This document shows positions 1 through 7,393 of a stretch of DNA of 22,349 nucleotides, in pieces. Source of the stretch: Candidatus Colimonas fimequi (GTDB lineage: Bacteria; Bacillota; Clostridia; Peptostreptococcales; Anaerovoracaceae); the NCBI GenBank assembly GCA_018065295.1, contig JAGHTQ010000050.1, positions 1-22,349 on the forward strand, in the 5' to 3' direction. Positions within the stretch are counted from its first letter, which is position 1. Every line of letters starts with the position of its first letter. Under the pieces are notes generated by a model. It did no database searches. It saw only the letters and a list, made by a program, of their open reading frames with translations, and was not told the DNA's origin. The translations under genes were made by a program, and so were the position numbers.

Positions 1-40
1 ACACCACACTTATCATAACGGCAGGAGGAATATATATCAT

Positions 41-973
41 ATGAGTAACGATAAAACTGTTCTCGTAGGAAGCCTTCAGAAGTTCTCAGTAGAAGACGGC
101 CCAGGCATTAGAACAACAATCTTTCTCAAAGGTTGCCCCTTATCATGCCGCTGGTGCCACAACCCTGAGATGATTGATCCTAAGCAGCAGCTTATCCAGT
201 CACCTAACAACTGCATCGGTTGTGGCTACTGCATTAAGACATGTCCTAATGATGCGATTACAATGAATCCTGAAACGGGCATTGTAATTGATCGTGATAA
301 ATGCGGGGTATGCCTTAGTTGCGCTAAGGAATGCTACGCGCAGGCTCTTCGCCCAGTAGCGAAGGAAATGACTGTAGATGAAATCATGGCAGTTGCTGAG
401 CAGGACAGAGGCTTTTATGACAACACTGGAGGCGGCATCACACTGAGCGGTGGCGAAGTGCTGATGCATACTGAAATTGCAGGCGCGATTATCGATAAAG
501 CGGCTGCTAAGTTTATCAAGGTGTGCCTTGATACTAGCGGATTTGGAGATCCGGAGGAATTCTTTGCATTAGCGAAGAAAGATAATGTGACTCACATCCT
601 TTACGACATGAAGTCAATTGATGATGACGTTCATAAGGAGTACACGGGTGTTAGCAATAAACTGATTATCGACAATCTGAGAATGCTTGCAGCTGACGAA
701 GATACAGCTAGTAAGCTGGTCATGAGAATGCCGCTCATCGCAGGTGTTAATGACTCAGAAGAGATAATCACAAAGACTGGCGAACTCTATAAGGAACTTG
801 GAATCAGCAGGGTAAATCTGCTTCCTTACCACTCACTGGGCATGAGCAAGGAGAGGAACGTAGGTGGCCAGCAGGAGGAATTCCAGGAGCCGTCAGAGGA
901 ACGCCTTAATGAAATCGAGAAGTATTTCGCTGATGAGTGTGGCCTCACAGTGGAAATTTTCGGTAGAGTATAA
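41..973 (+). CDS. glycyl-radical enzyme activating protein (radical SAM, ferredoxin-insert type)
   Basis: This 310-residue protein should install the glycyl radical on a partner glycyl radical enzyme by reductive cleavage of S-adenosylmethionine. The radical-SAM cluster motif CPLSCRWC (Cys32, 36, 39) follows the typical N-terminal stretch FSVEDGPGIRTT. Two ferredoxin-like 4Fe-4S motifs follow (Cys58/61/64/68 and Cys88/91/94/98), as in activases of the choline lyase, hydroxyphenylacetate decarboxylase and isethionate lyase group, and unlike the short pyruvate formate-lyase activase. The GGG(I)TLSGGE motif near residue 130 is intact. The start is set by AGGAGG at 24-29. No glycyl radical enzyme gene lies in the window; in this family the partner normally sits immediately upstream, here off the left edge. 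A transporter follows 30 bp downstream. The family is certain, the substrate of the partner enzyme is unknown. Confidence 0.93.
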   Translation: MSNDKTVLVGSLQKFSVEDGPGIRTTIFLKGCPLSCRWCHNPEMIDPKQQLIQSPNNCIGCGYCIKTCPNDAITMNPETGIVIDRDKCGVCLSCAKECYAQALRPVAKEMTVDEIMAVAEQDRGFYDNTGGGITLSGGEVLMHTEIAGAIIDKAAAKFIKVCLDTSGFGDPEEFFALAKKDNVTHILYDMKSIDDDVHKEYTGVSNKLIIDNLRMLAADEDTASKLVMRMPLIAGVNDSEEIITKTGELYKELGISRVNLLPYHSLGMSKERNVGGQQEEFQEPSEERLNEIEKYFADECGLTVEIFGRV

Positions 974-1003
974 AGGTTTATTTAGAGGAAGGAATTATTT
1001 GAA

Positions 1004-2413
1004 ATGGATGGAGCTAATTTAGGAATTTTAACTCTGATCCCAGCGCTGAGCTTTCTTGTATTCGCGCTGGTAACTAAGAAGTGCGTACTCAGTATCATGC
1101 TGAGTGGTATGCTTGGTTATATCCTGTACTACAAGGCAGGATTCTTCGTGCCAATGATGGACGCACTCCTTGAATCATGTGGCGATGGCGATAACAACTG
1201 GATCGTACTGATCTGTCTGCTGTTCGGATGTCTCATCCAGCTGCTCAGACAGTCAAAGGGTGCAGATGCTATCTGTAATATCGCACGTAAGTATCTTAAA
1301 TCACAGAAGCAGGTTCTCATGTTCACTTGGATTTGCGGTATCATCATCTTCATCGATGACTATCTCAGTATCCTGGTAACAGCAAACACAGTTCTGCCTG
1401 TTGCTGATGAACACAAGACACCAAGAGAAATGCTGTGCTACGTTATCAATACTACATCAGCACCAGTATGTCTGATCATCCCTATTTCAGCATGGGTTGT
1501 ATTCTTCTCAGGCGTATTCGGCGAACAGCCAGAGGCTGCAGTAGTTGGCGACAGCGCAATGAGCATTTACTATCACATCATGCCTTATTTCTTCTACCCA
1601 TTCCTTTGCGTAATCTTCGTTCCACTGGTTATCATGGGAATCATTCCTAAGCTTGGCGGAATCAAGAAGGCGTACAAGAGAGTTGAAGAAACTGGCGCAC
1701 TTTGGCCAGAAACAAGTAACATGCAGAACCAGGGCGATGAACTTGGCGAAGTTATGGGTGCTATCACTGATAACGACGACAAGGAAGAGAAGGAGATCAC
1801 TCCACACCTGTGGACATTCATTCTCCCAATGGCTGTTGTAATTGTTGCAACACTTAAGCTTGATGATATTCTCCTGGGCGTATCACTTGGTATCGCAACT
1901 TGCTTCGTAACTTATATCCCAGCAAGAATCATGACTCTGGGTAAGTTCTGTGACGCTTGCTACAAGGGCCTTGAAGATATGCTCTTCATCGCAGTTGTAC
2001 TTGTAACATCACTGTTCTACAGAGAATCAATCAACCTTATCGGTCTGTCAGATTACCTGATCGACGTTGCAGGCCCATACATGAGTGCTCACTGGATTGC
2101 AGCAATCTCATTCGTACTGGTTGGTCTTGTTTGCTTCGCAACAGCAAACATCTGGAGTATCCCAGCTGTATGTACTCCAATCATCCTGCCACTGGCAGCA
2201 GCAGCAGGCGCAAGCATTCCACTTACACTTGGCGCTATTATTTCAGCAGCATGCTTCGGCGCACAGGCTTGCTTCTATTCAGACGTTACACTCCTGTCAG
2301 CATCAGCAACAAAGATTAACAACGTTGACTATGCTGTAGCACAGTTACCGTATATCGCAATCGTATCTGCAATTACCTTTGTTTTATACGTTGGAGCAGG
2401 CTTCGTTCTGTAA
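1004..2413 (+). CDS. NhaC-family membrane transporter
   Basis: This 469-residue, very hydrophobic protein has about 11-12 membrane segments by eye. Family features visible: an N-terminal LIPALSFLVFALVTKK stretch, a GDGDNNWIVL segment near residue 60, IFIDDYLSILV near residue 115, and TSAPVCLIIPISAW near residue 150, all typical of NhaC/ArsB-like Na+/H+ antiporter superfamily members. An acidic cytoplasmic loop (residues about 245-265, rich in D/E/K) splits two halves. It probably uses ion exchange to import or export an organic substrate or product of the neighbouring glycyl-radical pathway; many clustered NhaC-like proteins are solute exchangers, so pure pH homeostasis is only one option. 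The start is preceded by a GAGGAAGGA ribosome binding site and follows the activase by 30 bp, so the two are co-transcribed. Confidence 0.85.
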   Translation: MDGANLGILTLIPALSFLVFALVTKKCVLSIMLSGMLGYILYYKAGFFVPMMDALLESCGDGDNNWIVLICLLFGCLIQLLRQSKGADAICNIARKYLKSQKQVLMFTWICGIIIFIDDYLSILVTANTVLPVADEHKTPREMLCYVINTTSAPVCLIIPISAWVVFFSGVFGEQPEAAVVGDSAMSIYYHIMPYFFYPFLCVIFVPLVIMGIIPKLGGIKKAYKRVEETGALWPETSNMQNQGDELGEVMGAITDNDDKEEKEITPHLWTFILPMAVVIVATLKLDDILLGVSLGIATCFVTYIPARIMTLGKFCDACYKGLEDMLFIAVVLVTSLFYRESINLIGLSDYLIDVAGPYMSAHWIAAISFVLVGLVCFATANIWSIPAVCTPIILPLAAAAGASIPLTLGAIISAACFGAQACFYSDVTLLSASATKINNVDYAVAQLPYIAIVSAITFVLYVGAGFVL

Positions 2414-2431
2414 ATAGTTTCAAAAATTTAC

Positions 2432-2457
2432 CAAAAGGGACCAATTGGTCCCTTTTG
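2432..2457. terminator. 26-bp perfect palindrome, terminator and possible operator
   Basis: The arms CAAAAGGGACC and GGTCCCTTTTG flank a central AATT; every base pairs. The run of A before and T after the GC core fits a weak bidirectional terminator ending the activase-transporter operon. It lies directly before the putative extended -10 (TGTTACAAT, 2473-2481) of the following tetR gene, so it could equally be the TetR operator. Confidence 0.6.
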
Positions 2458-2472
2458 TTGTGCCTTCAAATA

Positions 2473-2481
2473 TGTTACAAT
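2473..2481 (+). promoter_or_regulatory. extended -10 promoter for tetR
   Basis: TGTTACAAT matches an extended -10 (TGnTAnAAT) and lies 35 bp before the tetR start. No good -35 hexamer is present; the nearest TTG-containing sequence overlaps the palindrome at 2432-2457. Assignment is tentative. Confidence 0.35.
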
Positions 2482-2515
2482 TTTGGCACTTAAATGACTA
2501 ATTGGAGGGGACAAC

Positions 2516-3178
2516 ATGGCAAGGAACAAGTATCCGGAGAGGACGGTTGAGAAAATACTTAACGTGTCAGAAGAATTATTTCTCAAGAAGGGCTATGCTA
2601 ATACTAGTATGCAGGACATTATCAACGCGCTTAGCTCCGAGATGACTAAGGGGGCAATATATCACCATTTCAAGTCAAAGGATGATATGTATTCGTCTAT
2701 TGTTAATAAGCGATTTGACGGTATTATAAGCATATTTGAACAGGTTTTATCAAGAGATGACCTTAATGGAGCACAGAAGATAACTTTAGCTAATAGCCTG
2801 GGCGCAGCAAGTGAGGATCAAGATACCATTTTGAACTTTATGGCTCAGGTGCAGCGTCAATCTGACAAACTGGATCCAACTATCGCAGCATTTATCATCA
2901 GAATGGCAGAAGAGAAATTCATTCCGGTCTACACTAAGATGGCTGAAGAAGGCGTACGTGACGGCTCAATTAAATTTGAACATCCAGAGGTCGTAGCTGA
3001 AGCGATAGTATACGTAATATTCGTATGGTTATCATGCAGGCTTACAGTTCTTAATGCCCAGGAGTATGGCAAGCGAACTGAATTTGTTGGTAAAATGTTC
3101 GATTCATACGGAATAAAAGTGATTTCTGAAGAGGGTCTTAAGGTTCTTACAGAGAAGGTTCAGAAACATTTCAGTTAG
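2516..3178 (+). CDS. TetR-family transcriptional regulator
   Basis: This 220-residue protein has a TetR N-terminal DNA-binding domain: residues 8-55 contain TVEKILNVSEELFLKKGY, then TSMQDIINAL and the recognition helix region TKGAIYHHFKSKDDMY. The C-terminal 150 residues form the ligand-binding and dimerisation part, which cannot be assigned to an effector. The start is fixed by GGAGGGG at 2504-2510, five bases before ATG. It follows the activase-transporter pair in the same direction, with a perfect palindrome in the gap. It most likely represses that cluster and itself, in response to the pathway substrate. A hairpin terminator follows, so it ends its own unit. Confidence 0.92.
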   Translation: MARNKYPERTVEKILNVSEELFLKKGYANTSMQDIINALSSEMTKGAIYHHFKSKDDMYSSIVNKRFDGIISIFEQVLSRDDLNGAQKITLANSLGAASEDQDTILNFMAQVQRQSDKLDPTIAAFIIRMAEEKFIPVYTKMAEEGVRDGSIKFEHPEVVAEAIVYVIFVWLSCRLTVLNAQEYGKRTEFVGKMFDSYGIKVISEEGLKVLTEKVQKHFS

Positions 3179-3203
3179 AAATTAACAGGAGAAATGTGCA
3201 GGT

Positions 3204-3234
3204 AAGAGACAGTATATTTTACTGTCTCTTTTAT
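3204..3234 (+). terminator. rho-independent terminator after tetR
   Basis: The 11-bp stem AAGAGACAGTA / TACTGTCTCTT (3204-3214 with 3220-3230) has a five-base loop and is followed by TTA-rich sequence. It lies 26 bp after the tetR stop. Confidence 0.8.
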
Positions 3235-3300
3235 TATGTTAAAGAAACTATAGCCTATATAAATGTGGGATAAAGATTCGCTTAAACAATCGGCGTTTTG

Positions 3301-3330
3301 TTGAAGTGCTTATACGAGCGTATGTATAAT
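3301..3330 (+). promoter_or_regulatory. sigma-A promoter for the lipoprotein gene
   Basis: TTGAAG (3301-3306) and a perfect TATAAT (3325-3330) are spaced 18 bp apart. A small dyad ATACG-AG-CGTAT (3312-3323) sits inside the spacer and could be a repressor site. Confidence 0.65.
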
Positions 3331-3373
3331 CGGTTTGTTGTTTAGATATGAAAAGAATCGGGAGGATTGGGTC

Positions 3374-3958
3374 ATGAAGAAGGCAATCATATGGATGGTT
3401 GCAATTGTTCTTGCTATTTTCGCGCTAGTGGCATGTGCAGACGCTGAGACATCTGAAGGAAACGGATTTCAGGTTGTAAATCCAGTACATGAATGTGCAG
3501 ACCAGAAGGAAATGGCTGCTGACACACAGATCGATATCGATGCGCCAGAAAAAGCAGAACAAGTTGTTTATTCATATATAGAAGATACACAGTTAATAGC
3601 ACAGGTTGATTTCGTATTAGACGGCCAGCCATTCTGCTACAGAGCAGAGAAGACAGGTGTTAACAGCATAATGGCAGGCGTTGATGATAGTGAGGCTACA
3701 GCAGATACTCTGGCAGAATCATTATCAAACCAGATCAACGTTGGCGCAGAACTGTCAGGTATGTATTACCATTGGAAACTGGCAGGAATGACTATCGTGG
3801 GTGATCACGACGCTGTCTTCGGTCTTAACAAAGGCAAGCAGGGATTCATCTCATGGCTTGATGAAGACACTGGCATTCTGTACTGCCTGAGCACTACTAA
3901 GGGCTGCACACAGGAGCTGCTGCAGAATACTGCAGACTTAGTGGTTATGGCGAAATAA
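3374..3958 (+). CDS. predicted lipoprotein of unknown function
   Basis: The reading frame is open from 3335, but ATG at 3374 is preferred: it has GGGAGG at 3360-3365 with 8-bp spacing and begins a clean lipoprotein signal peptide. The resulting 194-residue protein starts MKKAIIW, has a hydrophobic core, and a lipobox LVAC with the lipidated Cys21. The mature part is acidic and beta-rich in appearance, with an NPVHEC segment right after the signal and a FISWLDEDTGILYCLS segment near the C-terminus. This pattern recalls DUF4367-type extracytoplasmic domains common in Clostridia, but I cannot prove it. Transcribed alone, with its own promoter and terminator. It should be anchored on the outer face of the membrane. 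No function assigned. Confidence 0.75.
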   Translation: MKKAIIWMVAIVLAIFALVACADAETSEGNGFQVVNPVHECADQKEMAADTQIDIDAPEKAEQVVYSYIEDTQLIAQVDFVLDGQPFCYRAEKTGVNSIMAGVDDSEATADTLAESLSNQINVGAELSGMYYHWKLAGMTIVGDHDAVFGLNKGKQGFISWLDEDTGILYCLSTTKGCTQELLQNTADLVVMAK

Positions 3959-3968
3959 AAACAATTAA

Positions 3969-3996
3969 ACTCTCGGCAAAAGCTGAGAGTTTTTTT
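3969..3996 (+). terminator. rho-independent terminator after the lipoprotein gene
   Basis: The stem ACTCTCGGC / GCTGAGAGT (3969-3977 with 3982-3990, one G-U pair) has an AAAA loop and a run of seven T. Confidence 0.9.
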
Positions 3997-4082
3997 AATA
4001 AAGAAAGAAATTAGCATCCTGATGGCGTATAATAGTACCGAAGGCGAGGCACTTTGGGATAATGTAATAGGGAGGTAACAAT

Positions 4083-4265
4083 ATGGCAGAACACAAATGT
4101 GAATTATGCGGTAAGATGGCAAGCGGAATGCGCATCAACAAGACTCAGGACGGACTTTATATCTGCTGGGATTGCAAGATGAAGGCTGGCGGATTATTCT
4201 ATAATCCTGCACAGAAGCTGCTCAATCAGATTAAGGTTGATATCGCTGTAAGAGAGAAGAAATAA
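4083..4265 (+). CDS. 60-residue double-CxxC zinc-ribbon-like protein
   Basis: This 60-residue protein has Cys6-x2-Cys9 (CELC) and Cys28-x2-Cys31 (CWDC), the layout of a small zinc ribbon such as DUF4428-like N-terminal modules, followed by a basic helical tail. The start is fixed by GGGAGG at 4070-4075. Its stop codon directly abuts the ATG of the aminotransferase gene at 4266, so the two are translationally coupled. The role is unknown; it may be a zinc-binding accessory or a stand-alone nucleic-acid- or protein-binding module. A TATAAT at 4028-4033 could serve as its -10, but no convincing -35 is seen. Confidence 0.72.
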   Translation: MAEHKCELCGKMASGMRINKTQDGLYICWDCKMKAGGLFYNPAQKLLNQIKVDIAVREKK

Positions 4266-5015
4266 ATGACAACAAATAATGACAGATATATCTATGAAGT
4301 TATAAGAATAATAGATACTAAACCCTTATTTCTTGAAGAACACTTCGAACGCCTTGAGGCTACTCTTAAGCTGCAGGGCGCACCTGATGTTCTCACTTCA
4401 GATAAGTTCGCATCTGATATGGCGGATTTTATTAAGAGTGAGGCAATCGTTAACGACAACGTTAAGTTCATCTTAAGGCTTACAGAAACTGGTGCGGACT
4501 ACTACTTCGAGCATCTGACAGGTCATTATCCTAGCGAGAAGGAATACGCAGAGGGCGTTAACACCCAGCTGCTTCACGCTATGCGCGACAATCCTCATGC
4601 GAAGGTGCATAACCAGGCGCTTAGAGAATTGGCAAACAAGATTATCGAAGAGAACAATCTGTGGGAAGTGATCCTTGTGGACGATGAAGGCTTCGTTACT
4701 GAAGGAAGTCGTTCTAACATCTTCTTTATCAGGGATCGCAAAGTAATCACGTGCCCTTCCGAAGGAGTTCTTCTTGGGGTAACTCGCCAGCAGATCATAG
4801 CTGCTTGCGAGGATAACGGCATTGCCGTAGTAGAGGAGCCGATCGCGGCTGCGCGATTAGGCGAATACGACGCTGCCTTCGTCAGCGGAACGTCACCGAA
4901 GGTGCTTCCGATAGCGAAGGTAGGAGAGGTGGGATTTGATGTGAACGAGGCTACTTTGCGTAATGTAATGAGGCTCTTTGACGAACGCATCGACAGATAC
5001 CTGGAGGAACATTAG
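4266..5015 (+). CDS. class IV aminotransferase (branched-chain / D-amino acid / ADC-lyase fold)
   Basis: This 249-residue protein is a PLP-dependent fold-type IV enzyme. The Schiff-base lysine is probably Lys113 in HAKVHNQALR, and the family motif TEGSRSNIFFI (Glu146) and the phosphate-binding GTSP segment (FVSGTSPKVLPI) are present. The N-terminus YIYEVIRIIDTKPLFLEEHFERL is typical of the group. Length is at the short end for the family (usually 270-300). D-alanine aminotransferase, branched-chain aminotransferase and aminodeoxychorismate lyase cannot be told apart from motifs alone; no folate or branched-chain genes are near. It is in an operon with the preceding mini zinc-ribbon gene, with zero-base spacing, and is followed by a strong terminator. 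Confidence 0.88.
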   Translation: MTTNNDRYIYEVIRIIDTKPLFLEEHFERLEATLKLQGAPDVLTSDKFASDMADFIKSEAIVNDNVKFILRLTETGADYYFEHLTGHYPSEKEYAEGVNTQLLHAMRDNPHAKVHNQALRELANKIIEENNLWEVILVDDEGFVTEGSRSNIFFIRDRKVITCPSEGVLLGVTRQQIIAACEDNGIAVVEEPIAAARLGEYDAAFVSGTSPKVLPIAKVGEVGFDVNEATLRNVMRLFDERIDRYLEEH

Positions 5016-5024
5016 ACTATATGT

Positions 5025-5053
5025 AGAGAGGCGAAACTTCGCCTCTCTTTTTT
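5025..5053 (+). terminator. rho-independent terminator after the aminotransferase gene
   Basis: The stem AGAGAGGCGAA / TTCGCCTCTCT (5025-5035 with 5038-5048; the loop in practice is AAACTT) is followed by a run of T to 5053. Confidence 0.92.
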
Positions 5054-5097
5054 GTAATTTTTTAGTAAATGAATGTGCTGTGTTTCTGATGTATACC

Positions 5098-5126
5098 TTT
5101 ACTTCTACAGGGAATGAACATATAAT
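5098..5126 (+). promoter_or_regulatory. sigma-A promoter for prs
   Basis: TTTACT (5098-5103) and TATAAT (5121-5126) have 17-bp spacing and lie about 40 bp before the prs start. Confidence 0.7.
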
Positions 5127-5166
5127 GATTGAAGAAGACATTGACTAGAAGTCCTGGGAGGTAGAA

Positions 5167-6318
5167 ATGAGTTCTGAGAAGCAGTATACAAATCCAGAAG
5201 CAGGTAAGCTTGGTATCTTAGTTCACCCAAGCTGCACTGAGATGGGCAAGAAGATAGACGATTTTATCAAGGCATGGAGAGGCGATGACAGCAGAGATAC
5301 ATATCTTCTGAGCAGCACTTGCTCAAGATTTGGAACAGGCGAAGCTAAGGTTCTGATCAACGAGTCAATTCGTGGTATGGACCTGTACGTTGTAGCTGAC
5401 GTTCTTAACCGTAGCCTTGAATATAATCTTTGCGGTTACACTAACAAGATGTCACCTGACGACATCTATGCTGACATTAAGAGATACATCATGGCAGCAG
5501 CAGGTAAGGCAGCAAGAGTATCAGTTGTAATGCCTTTCCTCTATGAAAGCAGACAGCACAGAAGAACTGCTAGAGAATCACTGGACAGTGCATATGCACT
5601 TCAGGAACTGGTACAGATGGGTGTACACGACATCATCACTGTTGATGCTCATGACCCAAGAATTCAGAACGCTATTCCTATCGACGGATTTGACAATATT
5701 ATGCCTACATATCAGACAACTAAGGCACTGCTTGAGTCAACTGACGACTTAATTATCGATGCAGATCACATGATGGTTGTCAGCCCTGACGAAGGTGCTA
5801 TGGACAGAGCAACTTCATTTGCTGGTTCACTTGGTATCGACGTAGGTATGTTCTACAAGAGAAGGGACTACTCACAGGTAATCGATGGCAGAAACCCTAT
5901 CGTTGCACATGAATTCCTGGGTGCAGACGTTAAGGGTAAGGATATCATCGTTATCGACGACATGATTTCTTCAGGCGAGAGCGTAATCGACATCGCTAGA
6001 GAACTGATGGCTAGAGAAGCTAAGAGAATCTTCGTTATCGCAACATTTGGTATCTTCGCTAAGGGTACTAAGGTGTTTGATCAGGCTTACGAAGATGGTC
6101 TTATCTACAAGGTTATCACAACAAACGGTATCTATCAGATGCCAGAACTCTTCGAGAAGCCATGGTACGTAAGTGCTGATATTTCCAAGTATCTTGCACG
6201 TGTTATCGACTCACACAACCACGATATGCCACTGAGCGACATCGTTGGTCACTACCATAAGATTCAGGAGAAGATTGCTGCTTATAACGAACATAAGACT
6301 TGGAACGAAGAAGACTAA
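5167..6318 (+). CDS. prs: ribose-phosphate pyrophosphokinase (PRPP synthase)
   Basis: This enzyme makes PRPP from ribose 5-phosphate and ATP for nucleotide, histidine and tryptophan synthesis. Visible motifs: the RQHRRTARESL segment near residue 129, TVDAHDPRIQNA near 159, KRRDYSQ near 225, and the PRPP-binding loop VIDDMISSGES at about 262-272, which is a variant of the usual DDxxDTGGT. At 383 residues it is longer than the classical form of about 315; extended versions of this kind are common in Clostridia. The start has GGGAGG at 5157-5161 and beyond. It forms a single-gene unit with its own promoter and terminator. Codon use is strongly biased, consistent with high expression. Confidence 0.93.
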   Translation: MSSEKQYTNPEAGKLGILVHPSCTEMGKKIDDFIKAWRGDDSRDTYLLSSTCSRFGTGEAKVLINESIRGMDLYVVADVLNRSLEYNLCGYTNKMSPDDIYADIKRYIMAAAGKAARVSVVMPFLYESRQHRRTARESLDSAYALQELVQMGVHDIITVDAHDPRIQNAIPIDGFDNIMPTYQTTKALLESTDDLIIDADHMMVVSPDEGAMDRATSFAGSLGIDVGMFYKRRDYSQVIDGRNPIVAHEFLGADVKGKDIIVIDDMISSGESVIDIARELMAREAKRIFVIATFGIFAKGTKVFDQAYEDGLIYKVITTNGIYQMPELFEKPWYVSADISKYLARVIDSHNHDMPLSDIVGHYHKIQEKIAAYNEHKTWNEED

Positions 6319-6331
6319 TTGCATAATATTG

Positions 6332-6356
6332 GGGCTCGTATATCGAGCCCTTTTTT
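6332..6356 (+). terminator. rho-independent terminator after prs
   Basis: GGGCTCG / CGAGCCC (6332-6338 with 6344-6350), a five-base loop, then six T. Confidence 0.93.
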
Positions 6357-6366
6357 ATTGTTTGTA

Positions 6367-6396
6367 TTGACTAATGTGGGTGATGATTAGTATCAT
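6367..6396 (+). promoter_or_regulatory. sigma-A promoter for the GDT1-family gene
   Basis: TTGACT (6367-6372) and TATCAT (6391-6396) are spaced 18 bp. The remaining leader is too short for a yybP-ykoY manganese riboswitch. Confidence 0.6.
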
Positions 6397-6432
6397 AAGC
6401 GGGTGTGAGGATTAAACAGGAGGTAAGGTTAT

Positions 6433-7185
6433 ATGGTACTGTTTATAAAGATTATGATGGCAGAGTTCATTGCTGAGATGGGCGATAAGACTCAGCTCAT
6501 GCTCATTGCCATGACATCAAAGTTTAAATTAAGAGATATTATTATCGGAACAGCTGTCGCTGTTATGGTACTCAACGCCCTGGCGGTTCTTCTTGGCGGA
6601 CTTGTTGGCGAAATGATTCCGGACTGGCTCATTAAGATAATCGCAGCACTGGCGTTCATGTTCTTCGCTATTACTTCAATAAATTATGATGATGAAGATG
6701 AGGAAGAGGTTAAGGATAGCAAGTTTAAACTTGGAGCCCTTGCTGTATTCGGTACATTCTTCCTTGCAGAACTTGGCGACAAGACTCAGCTGACAGCAAT
6801 TACATTCGGTGCAAACGAAGGTATCAGCAATGCACTTGTTGTATGGGGCGCATGTTCTATAGGACTGTTTGCTGCAGACATTATTGGAATGCTCATTGGC
6901 TATTTCCTTAAGAGCAAGACTCCTGACGGAGCACTGGCAGTTCTGGCATTTGTTATCTTCGCAATCTTCGGTATCGTAACAATGCATACTGGCCTGGGAA
7001 TGCTTATTACAAGCCCAGATCTGGCTAAGCAGATAACAATCGGTATTGCACTCATATTCGGCGTGCTTTGCGTAGTAAGATTCGTTCTGGTTGGTAAGAA
7101 ATATCTGAAGGCAAAGAAACATAATGATAAAAATGAACTTGTTGAGTACAAGAACGAACCACAAGATGAGGCTATTTCCAAGTAA
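6433..7185 (+). CDS. GDT1/TMEM165 (UPF0016) family cation exporter
   Basis: This 250-residue membrane protein has the two-fold repeat of the UPF0016 family. The signature E-x-G-D-K-T occurs twice, at residues 15-20 (EMGDKT) and 113-118 (ELGDKT), each followed by QL and a hydrophobic helix. Known bacterial, plant and yeast members export or exchange Mn2+ or Ca2+, with the paired acidic motifs forming the ion path. About six to seven membrane helices; an acidic cytoplasmic linker (DDEDEEE, residues 86-92) joins the halves. The start is fixed by AGGAGG at 6418-6423. It is a monocistronic unit. Manganese export is the most likely role. Confidence 0.88.
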   Translation: MVLFIKIMMAEFIAEMGDKTQLMLIAMTSKFKLRDIIIGTAVAVMVLNALAVLLGGLVGEMIPDWLIKIIAALAFMFFAITSINYDDEDEEEVKDSKFKLGALAVFGTFFLAELGDKTQLTAITFGANEGISNALVVWGACSIGLFAADIIGMLIGYFLKSKTPDGALAVLAFVIFAIFGIVTMHTGLGMLITSPDLAKQITIGIALIFGVLCVVRFVLVGKKYLKAKKHNDKNELVEYKNEPQDEAISK

Positions 7186-7197
7186 ATAAGATTCAAG

Positions 7198-7228
7198 AAC
7201 CCGGTGCAGTTAATGTGTGCCGGGTTTT
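7198..7228 (+). terminator. rho-independent terminator after the GDT1-family gene
   Basis: AACCCGG / CCGGGTT (7198-7204 with 7220-7226), followed by TT and G. Confidence 0.8.
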
Positions 7229-7248
7229 GTTGTGTGTGCAATGATGGT

Positions 7249-7263
7249 GGTTACCGCGTAACC
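7249..7263. promoter_or_regulatory. 15-bp dyad, possible operator
   Basis: GGTTAC-CGC-GTAACC is a perfect inverted repeat 40 bp upstream of the -35 for the cyclic-di-GMP gene. It has no T tract, so it is not a terminator. Confidence 0.4.
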
Positions 7264-7303
7264 GGAATCGGTGCTTGTTTGAGAAGAATTGAGGTATGGA
7301 TAA

Positions 7304-7331
7304 TTGAGGGTTAAATATGAACAAGTATAAT
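7304..7331 (+). promoter_or_regulatory. promoter for the FIST-GGDEF-HD-GYP gene
   Basis: TTGAGG (7304-7309) and TATAAT (7326-7331), spacing 16 bp. Leader of about 55 bp to the preferred ATG. Confidence 0.55.
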
Positions 7332-7393
7332 ATAGATTAGCTAGGTGTAAGCTAGATGAAGTCTAGATGCGAGGAATTAAGGGAGCGTGTGAA

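Noticed and set aside
3335..3373. Thirteen-residue extension of the lipoprotein
   Set aside because: It would place charged residues before the signal peptide and ignores the good GGGAGG before 3374; it also begins just after the -10.
6397..6432. yybP-ykoY manganese riboswitch before the GDT1-family gene
   Set aside because: The leader is only about 30 nt and shows none of the conserved loops.
6676..7164. Long antisense frame rich in Cys inside the GDT1-family gene
   Set aside because: It is a mirror of a hydrophobic coding sequence, has no ribosome binding site and no family features.
7367..7393. Earlier ATG for the FIST-GGDEF-HD-GYP protein
   Set aside because: No ribosome binding site precedes 7367, while AAGGGAG is well placed for ATG 7394.
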